A stretch of 64,000 nt of DNA, taken from contig NZ_FOAX01000001.1 in the NCBI RefSeq assembly GCF_900109775.1, positions 1,714,159 to 1,778,158 of the forward strand, written 5' to 3'. Numbering within the stretch: position 1 is the first letter of the stretch; each line of letters begins with the position of its first letter. Below, piece after piece: positions 17,420 through 28,148 of the stretch. Origin of the DNA: Pseudoxanthomonas sp. GM95 (GTDB lineage: Bacteria; Pseudomonadota; Gammaproteobacteria; Xanthomonadales; Xanthomonadaceae). The notes below the pieces were generated by a model. The model was not told where the DNA came from and did no database searches. It saw only the letters and a program-made list of their open reading frames with translations. Made by a program: the position numbers and the translations under genes.

Positions 17420-18006
17420 ACACCGCTAGCAGCCCCACCGGTTTTTCGGCCATCGTGATCGGCGCCTCCGCCGGCGGGGTGATCGCGCTGCAGCAACTGC
17501 TCCAGTCGCTGCCGGCCTCACTGACCGCGCCGGTGCTGATCGTGCTGCACCTGCCACGCGACCGGCCAAGCCGGGTGGCCGAGCTGCTCGGTTCCGGCTG
17601 TCCCCTGGCCGTGGCCGAAGCCCAGGACAAGCAGCCCTTGCGCGGTGGCGAGGTGCTGTTTGCCCCGCCCGACTACCACCTGCTCGTCGAAGACCAGGCC
17701 ACGGTGGCGCTGTCGGTGGACGAGCCGGTGATGTTCTCCCGGCCGGCGATCGACCCGCTGTTCGAGTCTGCGGCCGAGGCCTTCGGCCCCGGGTTGCTGG
17801 CGATCCTGCTTACCGGCGCCAGCAGCGATGGCACCGATGGTGTGGTGGCAGTCCGCCGAGCAGGCGGCACCGTCTGGATCCAATGCCCCGACGAGGCCAG
17901 CTCGCCTTTGATGCCAGCCTCTGCGCTTGCCAGGGCCGGCGCCGATGCCGTGCTCACTCTTTCTGCAATCTGCGAACAACTCAGCCAGCTGCCCCATGCA
18001 CATTAA
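17416..18006 (+). CDS. CheB-type methylesterase/deamidase domain protein
   Basis: A 196-residue protein consisting of the CheB catalytic domain alone. The triad is visible: Ser in IGASAGG, His in VLHLPRD and Asp in SSDGTDG. The N-terminal receiver domain that normally gates CheB is absent, so control must come from a partner, perhaps the hybrid kinase or the downstream receiver-kinase. The start ATG overlaps the CheR stop (ATGA) and its stop overlaps the next gene by 11 bases. Confidence 0.87.
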   Translation: MNTASSPTGFSAIVIGASAGGVIALQQLLQSLPASLTAPVLIVLHLPRDRPSRVAELLGSGCPLAVAEAQDKQPLRGGEVLFAPPDYHLLVEDQATVALSVDEPVMFSRPAIDPLFESAAEAFGPGLLAILLTGASSDGTDGVVAVRRAGGTVWIQCPDEASSPLMPASALARAGADAVLTLSAICEQLSQLPHAH

Positions 18007-19114
18007 TCCCGAACCCCCAGCCGGCGCGTCTTCGGAAGCCATCAATATCCTGATCGTCGACGACGTGGCGGAAAACCTGATTGCCATGGAGGCGCTGTTG
18101 CGCCGACCGCAGTTGAACATCCTGTGCGCAGCTTCAGGCGCACAGGCGCTGGAGCTGCTGCTCAAGCACGACGTGGCGCTGGCGCTGCTGGACGTCCACA
18201 TGCCCGAGATGGACGGGTTCGCGCTGGCCGAGTTCATGCGGGGCTCCATGCGCACCCGCCAGGTTCCGATCATCTTCCTTACCGCTTCGCCTAACGACCC
18301 GCTGCGTGCCTTCAAGGGCTACGAGACCGGTGCTGTGGACTTCCTGCACAAGCCGATCGAGCCGCTGGTGATCCTAGGCAAGGTCAATGTGTTCGTGGAG
18401 CTCTACGAGCAGCGCCAGCTGCTGACCAGGCGTAATGCGGAGCTGGAACGCGCCTTGGACCTCAACGAGACCATGACCGCGGTGCTAACCCATGACCTGC
18501 GCACCCCGCTGTCAGTCGTGCTCCTCTGCGCGGACAAGCTGCGCGTGGAGCTGCCCGATGAACCCGCGATCCAGCGCACGCTGGGTTTCTTGGACAACAG
18601 CGGCCAGCGCATGGCGCGCATGGTAGAGCAGTTGCTGGATTTCTCGCGCATCCGCACCGGTGGCCTGCGCATGGATTTCTCAGCCAAGGACCTGGGCAAG
18701 GTCGCGCAGGCTTCAGTGGAGGAGCTGCGCCAAGCCCACGGCCTGCGAAGCATTGAGCTGCAGGAAGAAGGCGACCTGCTCTGCGATGTGGATGCCGACC
18801 GATTTGCGCAGATCCTGTCCAACCTGATCGGCAACGCGATCGAGCATGGCGGTCAGGAGCCGATCGACATCTCGCTCGACGGCCGTGACCCTGCCCACGT
18901 GCGGATCACCATCAGCAACGCCGGCATGATCCCCGACCAGTTGCTGCCGCGTCTGTTCGAGCCGTTCAAAGGCCGCTTCCATACCAGCAAGGGTCTCGGG
19001 CTCGGACTTTATATTGCAGACCAGTTTGTCAGGGCCCACGGAGGACTCCTGAGCGCGCGCAATCACGACGGTCAGGTGTTGATGGAAGCGCTCATCAGCC
19101 GCCGCAATCGGTAG
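17996..19114 (+). CDS. Receiver-histidine kinase fusion protein
   Basis: A 372-residue cytoplasmic protein with an N-terminal receiver (about 15-135; phospho-acceptor D66 in LLDVHMPEMDG) followed by a short coil, HisKA with H166 (VLTHDLRTPLS) and an HATPase with SKGLGLGLYIAD. It has no membrane or PAS sensor, so its kinase activity is probably set by its own receiver, fed by the triple-receiver kinase at the head of the operon. The start at 17996 lies inside the end of cheB. Confidence 0.87.
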   Translation: MHINPEPPAGASSEAINILIVDDVAENLIAMEALLRRPQLNILCAASGAQALELLLKHDVALALLDVHMPEMDGFALAEFMRGSMRTRQVPIIFLTASPNDPLRAFKGYETGAVDFLHKPIEPLVILGKVNVFVELYEQRQLLTRRNAELERALDLNETMTAVLTHDLRTPLSVVLLCADKLRVELPDEPAIQRTLGFLDNSGQRMARMVEQLLDFSRIRTGGLRMDFSAKDLGKVAQASVEELRQAHGLRSIELQEEGDLLCDVDADRFAQILSNLIGNAIEHGGQEPIDISLDGRDPAHVRITISNAGMIPDQLLPRLFEPFKGRFHTSKGLGLGLYIADQFVRAHGGLLSARNHDGQVLMEALISRRNR

Positions 19115-19277
19115 GCCAGCGGTACCTCTGATCGGACAAGTAGCTCGGTACAGGTCTTCAACACTGAAGATCGCGACGTTGTTATCGCTGCGTGCAGCCA
19201 CCAACTCCGGTTATAGCCGCCGAGCCAATCCTTGCCGTGGTCTGATCCGACCCGGTCATCAGCGATCAGGCGCACCC

Positions 19278-19475
19278 ATGAGCACCAAGGAAAGCGGAAT
19301 CACGCGTCGTAACCAGGTCATTCTCAAGACCCAGGACGATGTCATCTTCTGGTGCGCCCGCTTCGCAGTCACCCCGCTGGAACTGCGCCGGGCAATCTCT
19401 CAGGCAGGTGTGGAAGTGGACGATGTCCAGCGCCTGATCCTTGAGCATCGAAAGCAGCGCCCTAGCAGCGTTTGA
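19278..19475 (+). CDS. DUF3606 family small protein
   Basis: A 65-residue protein with the DUF3606 signature: a polar N-terminus, then FWCARFAVTPLELRRAISQAG, in which a short helix-turn-helix-like unit is evident. Function is unknown. It sits between two convergent signalling operons, 163 bases after the receiver-kinase and only 34 bases from the end of the stressosome operon, and is probably transcribed on its own or as a tail of the kinase operon. Confidence 0.7.
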   Translation: MSTKESGITRRNQVILKTQDDVIFWCARFAVTPLELRRAISQAGVEVDDVQRLILEHRKQRPSSV

Positions 19476-19509
19476 CGCTCGGCCCGCCACCCCTTACTGG
19501 CCCGAACTC

Positions 19510-21437
<1,928 letters not shown>

Positions 21438-21441
<4 letters not shown>

Positions 21442-22286
21442 GAGGACGGCACTTCGAGCCGGGTTGGAATGACGAGGAAGAATTCAGAACCCTGCCCAGG
21501 CGCGCTGCTCATCCCCACATGGCCCCCGAGCAGCGTGGCAAAGCGTTTGCACAATGAAAGTCCCAGCCCGGTGCCACGGAAACGCTTTTGATAGGGCGAA
21601 TCGATTTGCGAGAAATCCTCGAACAGATTCGCCTGCAGCTCCTGCGGGATGCCGATGCCGGTGTCCTTGACGGTGAAGCGAACGTGCTGGGCATCTTCCA
21701 TGCTGGCCAAGACCCGCACCTGGCCCTGTGGGGTGAACTTGAGCGCATTGGAAACAAAGTTGCGCAGGATCTGCGCCAGTTTCTTGTCGTCGGTAAAAAG
21801 TTGGGGGACTGGGATGGGTGGTTCGAACACCAGATCGACCTTTGCGCCCTCGGCGATAGGCCTGAACATGCCGCGCAAGGCAGAGAACAGATCCATCATG
21901 TTGAACCAGGCCGGGGAAATGGTGACGCGTCCAGCCTCGATCTTGGCAAGATCCAGCAGGTCGTCGACCATCTCGGTCAGCTCGTTCGCAGAGAGGCTGA
22001 TAAAGCCCACCTGGCGATGCTGTTCCTCACTCAAAGGGCCATCGAGCTGATCGCTGAGCAGGCGAGTCATGCTCAGGATCGAACCCAGCGGAGCGCGGAA
22101 CTCATGGCTCATGTAGGACAGGAAGCGGCTCTTGAGGTCCGAGGCATGCTTGAGCGCCTCAGCTTGGATGTCCAACTCGGCATACAGGGCCAGGACGCCC
22201 TGGTTGGTCTCCTCAAGCTCGGCCCGCAACGCAGCGGCTTCGGCCTGCAGTTGAGCGATGCGTTCCTGCATGTTTTCCTGATTCAT
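21438..22286 (-). CDS. Cytoplasmic sensor histidine kinase of stressosome operon
   Basis: A 282-residue kinase with an N-terminal coiled coil (about 5-50), HisKA with H61 in YMSHEFRAPLGSI, and an HATPase with KRFRGTGLGLSLCKRF. It has no transmembrane or recognisable sensor domain. Its input could come from the stressosome proteins encoded upstream and its output from the receiver-containing kinase downstream. Both ends overlap neighbouring genes by four bases. Confidence 0.87.
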
Positions 22287-23293
22287 CTCAACGCCCCCAG
22301 ATCGAAGACCACGACGGTGGCATCGTCACGACCACGCGATGCATCCCGGTGCAGCACCCAGGCCACCACGGCAGGATGACGCCGCAATAATCCCGGATAG
22401 TCCCGCAGGTTCCAACGTGCAGACAGCCCGTCGCTGTGCATCACAAGAACCGTGCGCTCAACTTGGCTGTGGAACGCCTGCGGCCGGCGGAACGCGCCGC
22501 CCACGATGCCTGGCATGGAGGCAAGACCACGCGAGCCTTCATCTGACACCGTGCAGCCGGCGATGTTTCCCACCCCCAGGTAGGAGAGCGCGCCAGTTTC
22601 CAGTTGCATCTGAGCCAGGGCGACGGCCCCGCCCCGGGTTGCGGACATTGCCGAGTGCAGGCGTTCGATCAGTGCGAGCTGGCTGTCAAACGGGGTGCTG
22701 GAAAATCCTTCTGATGCTGCCGTGGCGGCGTCGTGCGCCAGGATGCCGTGTCCGAGCCCGTCGACCACCATGACGCTGAGGGTGCGCGCGTCCAGTGCAA
22801 ATGCCCAGCCGTCGCCGCTGACCGGCTCATGGGCCAGTGGCACCTGACAGGCTCCGACCCTCAGATCGCCGCCCAGGACAGTGCCTCCGTACAAACGGCT
22901 GATCACCACGCTGCCCTTGTCGTCAGACCAAGCATCGAACATCTGGCTTTGGCGGGCGATTCCGCCCAGGCCAATGCCCTGGGTGCCACGGCTGGAATAG
23001 CCGTCAGCCAGGCAGCGGTGGAGTTCAAATCCAGGCCCCTGGTCGATCGTGACTGCCTCCAGGCCTGGACTGATCTTGCCCGGGACGACCGAAAGATAGA
23101 GGACCCCGCGGGTGGCATGCTTGAGCAGGTTGGTTGAAAGCTCGGTTGTTACAAGAGCTACCCGACCCAGATCGGCTTCGTCAAAGGACAGCGTCGTCGC
23201 CAGGCGGACTGCTTCGCGCCTGGCATGCCCTACCTGACTGGCGTCTTCGATCAGCAGGCACAATGCAGGCTTGCCGACATGGACTACGTCCAC
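22283..23293 (-). CDS. RsbT-like ATPase fused to RsbX/SpoIIE-type phosphatase
   Basis: A 336-residue protein. Residues 1-140 form a GHKL ATPase of the anti-sigma regulatory factor type (TTELSTNLLKHA, then DQGPGFE and GTQGIGLGG). Residues about 150-335 form a PP2C-like domain: VVDGLGHGILAH provides the metal-binding Asp and later MHSDGLSARW and RDDATVVVF complete the family pattern. In Bacillus the feedback phosphatase RsbX dephosphorylates RsbS and RsbR. Here that function appears fused to a second ATPase. It overlaps rsbT upstream by 10 bases. Confidence 0.85.
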   Translation of the reverse strand: MDVVHVGKPALCLLIEDASQVGHARREAVRLATTLSFDEADLGRVALVTTELSTNLLKHATRGVLYLSVVPGKISPGLEAVTIDQGPGFELHRCLADGYSSRGTQGIGLGGIARQSQMFDAWSDDKGSVVISRLYGGTVLGGDLRVGACQVPLAHEPVSGDGWAFALDARTLSVMVVDGLGHGILAHDAATAASEGFSSTPFDSQLALIERLHSAMSATRGGAVALAQMQLETGALSYLGVGNIAGCTVSDEGSRGLASMPGIVGGAFRRPQAFHSQVERTVLVMHSDGLSARWNLRDYPGLLRRHPAVVAWVLHRDASRGRDDATVVVFDLGALR

Positions 23294-23688
23294 TTGGTGA
23301 TGGTCACGCGCGTGCCCTGGCCGACCACGCTGTGGATGTCGAACTCATCCACCAGCCGACGCGCACCGGTCAGCCCAAGGCCCATGCCCGAGCCTGAAGT
23401 CCAGCCATCGGTCAGCGCCAAAGCCATGTCGGGGATACCCTGCCCCTGGTCAACAAAGCACAGCCTTACGCCGCGGCGAATGCCATCTTCGAGCAGCTCC
23501 CATTGCATGGTCCCGCCGCCGCCGTAGACCACGGTGTTGCGCGCCAGTTCGCTTACGGCAGTCACCACCTTGGTCTGATCGACCAGTCTCAGTCCGCAGG
23601 TCACAGCGTGCTTGCGCACCAGTTGGCGTGCCAGCACGACATCCTGCTCGTTCCTGACGTCTTGCTGCCCCTGAGCGGTAACGATCAC
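23284..23688 (-). CDS. rsbT: RsbT switch kinase
   Basis: A 134-residue GHKL ATPase matching the normal RsbT length. It carries the N box VSELARNTVVYG, the G1 box VDQGQGIPD and the G2 box GSGMGLGLTGARRL. RsbT is held by the stressosome and, when freed by stress, phosphorylates RsbS and RsbR and then activates a downstream effector. No RsbU is encoded here, so the effector is more likely one of the downstream kinases. Start and stop overlap rsbS and the RsbT/X fusion. Confidence 0.9.
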   Translation of the reverse strand: MIVTAQGQQDVRNEQDVVLARQLVRKHAVTCGLRLVDQTKVVTAVSELARNTVVYGGGGTMQWELLEDGIRRGVRLCFVDQGQGIPDMALALTDGWTSGSGMGLGLTGARRLVDEFDIHSVVGQGTRVTITKWT

Positions 23689-24050
23689 GGCGTGGCGTCT
23701 ACGCTGGCGCGCAAAAGGGCCATGCCGCGTTCGACGTTCATGGCGGTGCGCACGCCCGGCAGGCTCAATCCAAGTTCAACCAAGGTGATGGCTACCGCGG
23801 GTTGCATGCCCACCAGGACCGTGGTGGCACCCATCAACTCGGATAGCCCGGAAATGTTGGCGATCATGCGGCCGATGAAGGAATCGACCATGTCAAGCGC
23901 CGAGATGTCCAGAAGGACTCCGCGCGCACCGACTGCACTGATTCGTTCGGCCAAGTCTTCCTGCAATGTCAGTGCGAGGCGGTCATGCATCTCCACCTGG
24001 ATGGTCGCCAGCAGGAAGTCACCCATCTTCAACAGCGGGATGCGGTCCAT
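23685..24050 (-). CDS. rsbS: RsbS stressosome scaffold (STAS domain)
   Basis: A 121-residue single STAS-domain protein, the standard RsbS length. The phosphorylatable Ser is S57 in DMVDSFIGR, the conserved RsbS motif. Together with RsbR it should form the stressosome shell that holds RsbT. It starts one base after the rsbR stop and overlaps rsbT by four bases. Confidence 0.92.
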   Translation of the reverse strand: MDRIPLLKMGDFLLATIQVEMHDRLALTLQEDLAERISAVGARGVLLDISALDMVDSFIGRMIANISGLSELMGATTVLVGMQPAVAITLVELGLSLPGVRTAMNVERGMALLRASVDATP

Positions 24051-24051
24051 G

Positions 24052-24909
24052 TCAGTCCTTGCGAACTACGGCTTGTCCCGTGCGCTTGAGCGCCAGGGCC
24101 AGGGCATCTGCCAGGTTCGCCTTGGTGGTGATGCCCTGCAGATCCAGGCCAAGGTGGACGATGGTCTGAGCAATCTGCGGACGCACGCCACTGATGATGG
24201 CGTCGGCTCCCATCAGGCGGATGGCAGTGACGGTCTTGAGCAGGTGCTGGGCCACCAGTGTGTCGACTGTGGGCACGCCGGTGATGTCGATGATGGCAAT
24301 CTCCGACCCGGTCTCGACGATGCGCTGAAGCAGCGATTCCATGACCACCTGGGTTCGCTGGGAATCCAGGGTGCCAATCATCGGCAGTGCCAGGACGCCG
24401 TCCCAAAGCTTGACTACCGGAGTGGAGAGTTCCAGCAACTCTTCCTGCTGGCGCGCAATGATGGCTTCGCGGGTTTTTTGAAAAGTCTGGACCGTTTGCA
24501 GACCAAGCTGGTCAATCAGGTCTGAGAGCAGCCACAGCTGCTCCGCCAGGGCCTCGGGGGCGGCTTTGTATTCCTGCTGAAGCAGGCTGAAGATCGGACG
24601 TTTCATCGAAAAAACAAAGCTGGCCGTCGATGATGAATCGAAGCCGGCCAAGGCGCGGCTACGCGACAGTGCGTCCAGGAAAGTCCGAGCATCGGCCCAA
24701 ACCTCGTCTCGAACGCGCAGGCTGGATCCATCTTGGGCAGCGCTGGTGAAGGCACGAAGGAACTCACGCGCCTGCCCCTCCACCTCGGCGCGAGAGATGC
24801 GTCCATCGGACAAGGCGCCGTTGTCCTCCAGGTTCTGCATCCACTCGGCAAGGAGCGTCGACTCGTGGGACATCAGTGAAACAGTAGTGTTTTTAGACAG
24901 CCCAGTCAT
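24052..24909 (-). CDS. rsbR: RsbR stressosome sensor protein
   Basis: A 285-residue protein with an N-terminal non-haem globin-like sensor (about 15-150) and a C-terminal STAS domain (about 160-280). STAS motifs ELSTPVVKLWDGVLALP and DITGVPTVDTLVAQHL match RsbR, including Thr residues at the positions that are kinase targets in the family. The frame starts 15 codons earlier, but the ATG at 24909 has a GTGGAGA ribosome binding site at good spacing. It heads the operon rsbR-rsbS-rsbT-rsbT/X-kinase-kinase. The sensed stress is unknown. Confidence 0.92.
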   Translation of the reverse strand: MTGLSKNTTVSLMSHESTLLAEWMQNLEDNGALSDGRISRAEVEGQAREFLRAFTSAAQDGSSLRVRDEVWADARTFLDALSRSRALAGFDSSSTASFVFSMKRPIFSLLQQEYKAAPEALAEQLWLLSDLIDQLGLQTVQTFQKTREAIIARQQEELLELSTPVVKLWDGVLALPMIGTLDSQRTQVVMESLLQRIVETGSEIAIIDITGVPTVDTLVAQHLLKTVTAIRLMGADAIISGVRPQIAQTIVHLGLDLQGITTKANLADALALALKRTGQAVVRKD

Positions 24910-25396
24910 GAAAGTCTCCACGGTCAAGTGGCCCATATTGACTGGAAAGATCACGCTGCGAAAGTGGGATGAGATTCACGCCGGCTTGATGCTTGCACTG
25001 CTAACCGCGGCATCGGACCGGCATCGAATGCCCCTTCCAGGGGAGCACGACCTGCCAGGTGGACTGAGGGTGTGGAGGCGTGCTTGAGCCGAGCTTGCGC
25101 CTACGAGCTTACTTGTCGATGCAAGCATGCTTGCGCATCAGTATGCGGCGGCCCGCCGCCCCGAGATGCGAGTCGACTTGAGCCAATAGGCCGATGGACT
25201 CATTGACCAGCCTGCGCATCGCAAGATCGATGCCGAGCAAGAGCGCGCGCAGTTCAAGCTCATCAGCAGCACAGGCTAGATAATCGCGCCCACTTCGGGC
25301 TTCTTACAGTGCTGTCCCAAGGACATCTGCCTGGCTCAACTCAGCCAAACGAAGCCGGGTGCTGAGCTGTTCCGGTTCCGACCTCAAGTCGGTCAA
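24910..25396. other. Upstream region of stressosome operon with possible gene remnant
   Basis: The promoter of the rsb operon must lie near 24910-25000. On the minus strand the frame ending at TAA 25109-25111 is open back to about 25303 and reads like real protein (DELELRALLLGIDLAMRRLV, ending RKHACIDK), but has only an internal ATG at 25219, giving 36 residues. It may be a small gene with an alternative start or the tail of a decayed gene. Confidence 0.35.
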
Positions 25397-25621
25397 CTAC
25401 GCGATCGCCTTGGTGGCGATATCGCGGTCGATGTGGCCCGAGGTGGCGGCCCTATCGATCATATGGCGCAATTTCGAGCTTTGCTGGACGGCGAGCCAGA
25501 GCCTCTCCACCTCTTGGTCAACTTGGAACTGAGCTACCGACCTGAGTCTTCGCGCCGTCAGCGCATCCTGCTTGGCGCGTCGCACCCGCCATGCGGGCAA
25601 AAGCCACCTGATCCTACGCAT
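25397..25621 (-). CDS. Small basic hypothetical protein
   Basis: A 74-residue, strongly basic, helical protein starting MRRIRWLLPAW, with an AAGG ribosome binding site about 7 bases upstream. It shows regular heptad-like hydrophobic spacing in the middle and no motif I recognise. An overlapping plus-strand frame is less protein-like. It is a modest candidate only. Confidence 0.38.
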   Translation of the reverse strand: MRRIRWLLPAWRVRRAKQDALTARRLRSVAQFQVDQEVERLWLAVQQSSKLRHMIDRAATSGHIDRDIATKAIA

Positions 25622-25675
25622 ACCGCGCCTTCAGCTCCAATAGAACTCCAACCAGTTTGCACATACAGACCGCAG

Positions 25676-26140
25676 TCAAACGGTCGGACTGGTTCGATCT
25701 AGATCGCCGGCTTGCCCGCGATGACTCCCTGCCCTGCGTGGCCTGACCCTTGGATCCATCAAATGCCGCCCATCTGGCTTGGGCACCGATATGATCTGGT
25801 CAGGGTGATGCTTACCTGCATGTTCAATTAGCAGCGCTGAAAGTACGCGCAAGCGCCAGGATTGTGATTCGCCCGATTCAAAAACCACCAAGCCAGGTAT
25901 GCGATGGAATTGGGTACCCGACAGAGGTAGAGGGCACATCAGGGTAAATTCGGCTTGGCCAGTGCCACTGGGAATGTAGGGCAGCCCCTCGAGCCGGATG
26001 GCAATCTCAGGAACACAGTATTGGCCTCGGACTTCCCAGCCCATCACGATCCAGTGCTCAAAGTCCCCGATTTTAAGAAGGTCGTGCAGCTCTGCACCGT
26101 TTCCGGCATCAAGCGCGATGCGATGCAATGATCGGGTCAT
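25676..26140 (-). CDS. Hypothetical protein
   Basis: A 154-residue protein beginning MTRSLHRIALDAG; the first about 110 residues look like an alpha/beta domain with no family I can name, and the last 25 are low-complexity and basic. The start overlaps the stop of the upstream membrane-protein gene (ATGA), which supports both as a real two-gene unit. Confidence 0.55.
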   Translation of the reverse strand: MTRSLHRIALDAGNGAELHDLLKIGDFEHWIVMGWEVRGQYCVPEIAIRLEGLPYIPSGTGQAEFTLMCPLPLSGTQFHRIPGLVVFESGESQSWRLRVLSALLIEHAGKHHPDQIISVPKPDGRHLMDPRVRPRRAGSHRGQAGDLDRTSPTV

Positions 26141-26775
26141 GCAGCCTCGCTCAAGGGCTGCGCCGAAGGCTCCGACCGTGCGCCGTAATTTGACACGGAA
26201 CGGTTCTGCGGTTCAAGGGCGGCAACTGCACGATCGATTGAAATGCACAGCATGCGAACAGCTCGTGCATAGTCGGTAGCGCTGTAACGCTGGGTCCCTT
26301 TCTTGGGGACTTGTCCGCTAGGCAGCAAGTAATGATGCTCGATCAGGACCGAAGTCTTTGCCAGAGTCGTGGCCTCCTGCATCACCCTTGAAAGCAGTAC
26401 GGTTTGCTTGTCTCCCAATGACTGCTCATCAAGAGCGACGAAGACACTATCTGGCACTTCCAACACGTCCCACTGCATGGCGTATCTCACGTCATTCCAT
26501 CGGCCAAGGTGCAGGGAAATGGCAAGGGTTTTCAAGTCGCTGGACCAGTCGGCCAGGCTTGCTTCGAGTGCCGGATTAGACTCAGTGATGTCGCTGCGGC
26601 TTGCGTTTCTGGGCTTGACCATCAGCAGGCCAAATACGGTGCAGGCCACGACGAGTAGCACGACGGCCACTGCCACCGTGGGGTATGTATTGGAGAATGC
26701 CGTGATCGTGTCCAAAGCGGGCGAATGAACAGAAGGAAGTAGTTTTTTACGGTGCGCCCTGTGATGGCCACGCAA
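26137..26775 (-). CDS. Single-pass membrane protein, unknown function
   Basis: A 212-residue protein with one clear transmembrane helix at about residues 34-53 (VAVAVVLLVVACTVFGLLMV) preceded by a basic N-terminus. The remaining soluble part is helical and contains the segment ATTLAKTSVLIEHHYLLPSG. The N-terminal 20 residues may be over-called, since no strong ribosome binding site marks the first ATG. It is coupled to the downstream hypothetical gene. Confidence 0.6.
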   Translation of the reverse strand: MRGHHRAHRKKLLPSVHSPALDTITAFSNTYPTVAVAVVLLVVACTVFGLLMVKPRNASRSDITESNPALEASLADWSSDLKTLAISLHLGRWNDVRYAMQWDVLEVPDSVFVALDEQSLGDKQTVLLSRVMQEATTLAKTSVLIEHHYLLPSGQVPKKGTQRYSATDYARAVRMLCISIDRAVAALEPQNRSVSNYGARSEPSAQPLSEAA

Positions 26776-26889
26776 CGAGTTGCTGAACAGGTCACCGAAG
26801 AGCAGCGCATGAGTTCATGACGGCCCAGCACCGTTCCTACATGGCACAGATGACAGTCTCGAAGTGCCCCCCAGCTTCGAACAATTCCC

Positions 26890-27372
26890 ATGAAAGATAA
26901 CTCCAACACTTCCCCCGCATCTGAAAGCGCAAGCCCACAAGGCAGGTTCCGTCCCTCCAGCCATCTCGGGCTGGGAGGCGTCGCCATCGGCAACGGCTTT
27001 GCGCCGGCGACCGATGCGCAAAGCCAGGACACGCTCCAGGATGCATGGGACGGGGGGATCCGATATTTCGATACATCGCTTTGGTACGGACTTGGACTGA
27101 GCGAATGCAGGATGGGGCACGACCTGCACAGACGGTCCGCGGACGATTACGTGATCTCGAGCAAGGTCGGACGCCTGCTCACCGCAACGACTGGCGAGCT
27201 CCCGCAAACGATGTCGACCGATCCCCTGCCCTTTCGATATCGCTATGACTACCCGGCTGCCGACTTTCGCCGTTCGGTGGAGGACAGCCTGCCATGTCGG
27301 GCTCAGGCGTCGCGGATCAGCTCACGGCGCGCCTTACGAGGCGCTGCGTGCTTTGATTAGTGCAGAGGCCAT
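26890..27372 (+). pseudogene. Aldo/keto reductase, truncated and broken
   Basis: The first about 135 residues are a clear aldo/keto reductase: GLGGVAIGN, FDTSLWYG with the catalytic Asp and Tyr, and VISSKVGRLL with the catalytic Lys region. The family then continues as FRYRYDYPAADFRRSVEDSL, after which the reading frame deteriorates and ends at 27358. A short piece in another frame (PYEALRALISAEAIRP, to about 27372) resembles a later segment of the family. About 200 C-terminal residues are missing, so this is a remnant of a 300-residue enzyme of the D-threo-aldose/pyridoxal dehydrogenase subgroup. Confidence 0.7.
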
Positions 27373-27554
27373 TAGACCGATGCGTTGGGGCTTCGATCGA
27401 TTTGCGAGCGTCCCAATTGGGTGAGATCGATATCCCCATCCTCACCTTGCGTAGCCAGCTCCTTGTTGACTGCCCAGTTTGCGTCCATCTCCGAGACTTT
27501 CCGGCCGTCCCGGATACTTTCCAGAACCTGGCGCTGCTGTACGTTGAAATTCAT
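27372..27554 (-). CDS. Small hydrophilic protein
   Basis: A 60-residue polar protein starting MNFNVQQRQVLESIRDGRKV, with an AGGAG ribosome binding site 8 bases before the ATG. The composition (Asp, Gln, Asn, Ser rich, no Cys) resembles small stress-associated proteins, and it lies beside katE, a DUF2383 gene and csbD-type genes. No function can be assigned. Confidence 0.5.
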   Translation of the reverse strand: MNFNVQQRQVLESIRDGRKVSEMDANWAVNKELATQGEDGDIDLTQLGRSQIDRSPNASV

Positions 27555-27647
27555 GGCGATGCTCCTGTCAGATGACTCGGCGCCGTCTTGAATCGGACGG
27601 CTCGCTGCTTTGGGGTTGCTGCATTAGCACTACAGCTGCTGTAGGTC

Positions 27648-28100
27648 TCACTGCAACTGTAGTTCTCTCCTTCGATGTCCAAGCACCTTGCGGGTGTCTT
27701 TGAGCGAGGGAATCAGTCCAGCGACTGCTTCTCGTCCCGCGATGGAAATGTCCACATCCGTTGCGGTCGCGATGAACTCGTTGAGCAGGCGATCCTCTGC
27801 CTCCTCAAGCTCCGTAAGGTAGGCAAAATCACCGCCGCCAAGCCCCGCTCGGACTTTGGCGTAAAGCTTCCGAGTCATGCCGAGCACGGTTCCGTGCTTG
27901 GCGGGCTCTAGTCCTACGAAGAACACGACGGCACTGAGCTTGGTTACGACTGCCTGCTTGGCGTCCGCGATGTGAGTAAAGAGATCTGCAAGCGCTTTGT
28001 CGTGAATTTTTTTTGATGCTTCCCTGTAGAAGTGCTCGCCATCGCGTGCAATCTCAATCAATGCATTGAGCTCCCGGGTGGTCTTCTTCTCGATGCTCAT
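27648..28100 (-). CDS. PA2169/DUF2383 family four-helix-bundle protein
   Basis: A 150-residue ferritin-like helical-bundle protein starting MSIEKKTTRELNALIEIA, after an AGGAA ribosome binding site. The upstream extension of the frame has no homology. DUF2383 proteins are small stress-associated proteins of uncertain function, often near oxidative-stress genes. It begins 48 bases after the stop of katE on the same strand, so the two are probably co-transcribed. Confidence 0.75.
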   Translation of the reverse strand: MSIEKKTTRELNALIEIARDGEHFYREASKKIHDKALADLFTHIADAKQAVVTKLSAVVFFVGLEPAKHGTVLGMTRKLYAKVRAGLGGGDFAYLTELEEAEDRLLNEFIATATDVDISIAGREAVAGLIPSLKDTRKVLGHRRRELQLQ

Positions 28101-28148
28101 GTTCGTTCCTTGTCTGGTCGGACTGAAATCTCGCCTGAACTTTCTCAA

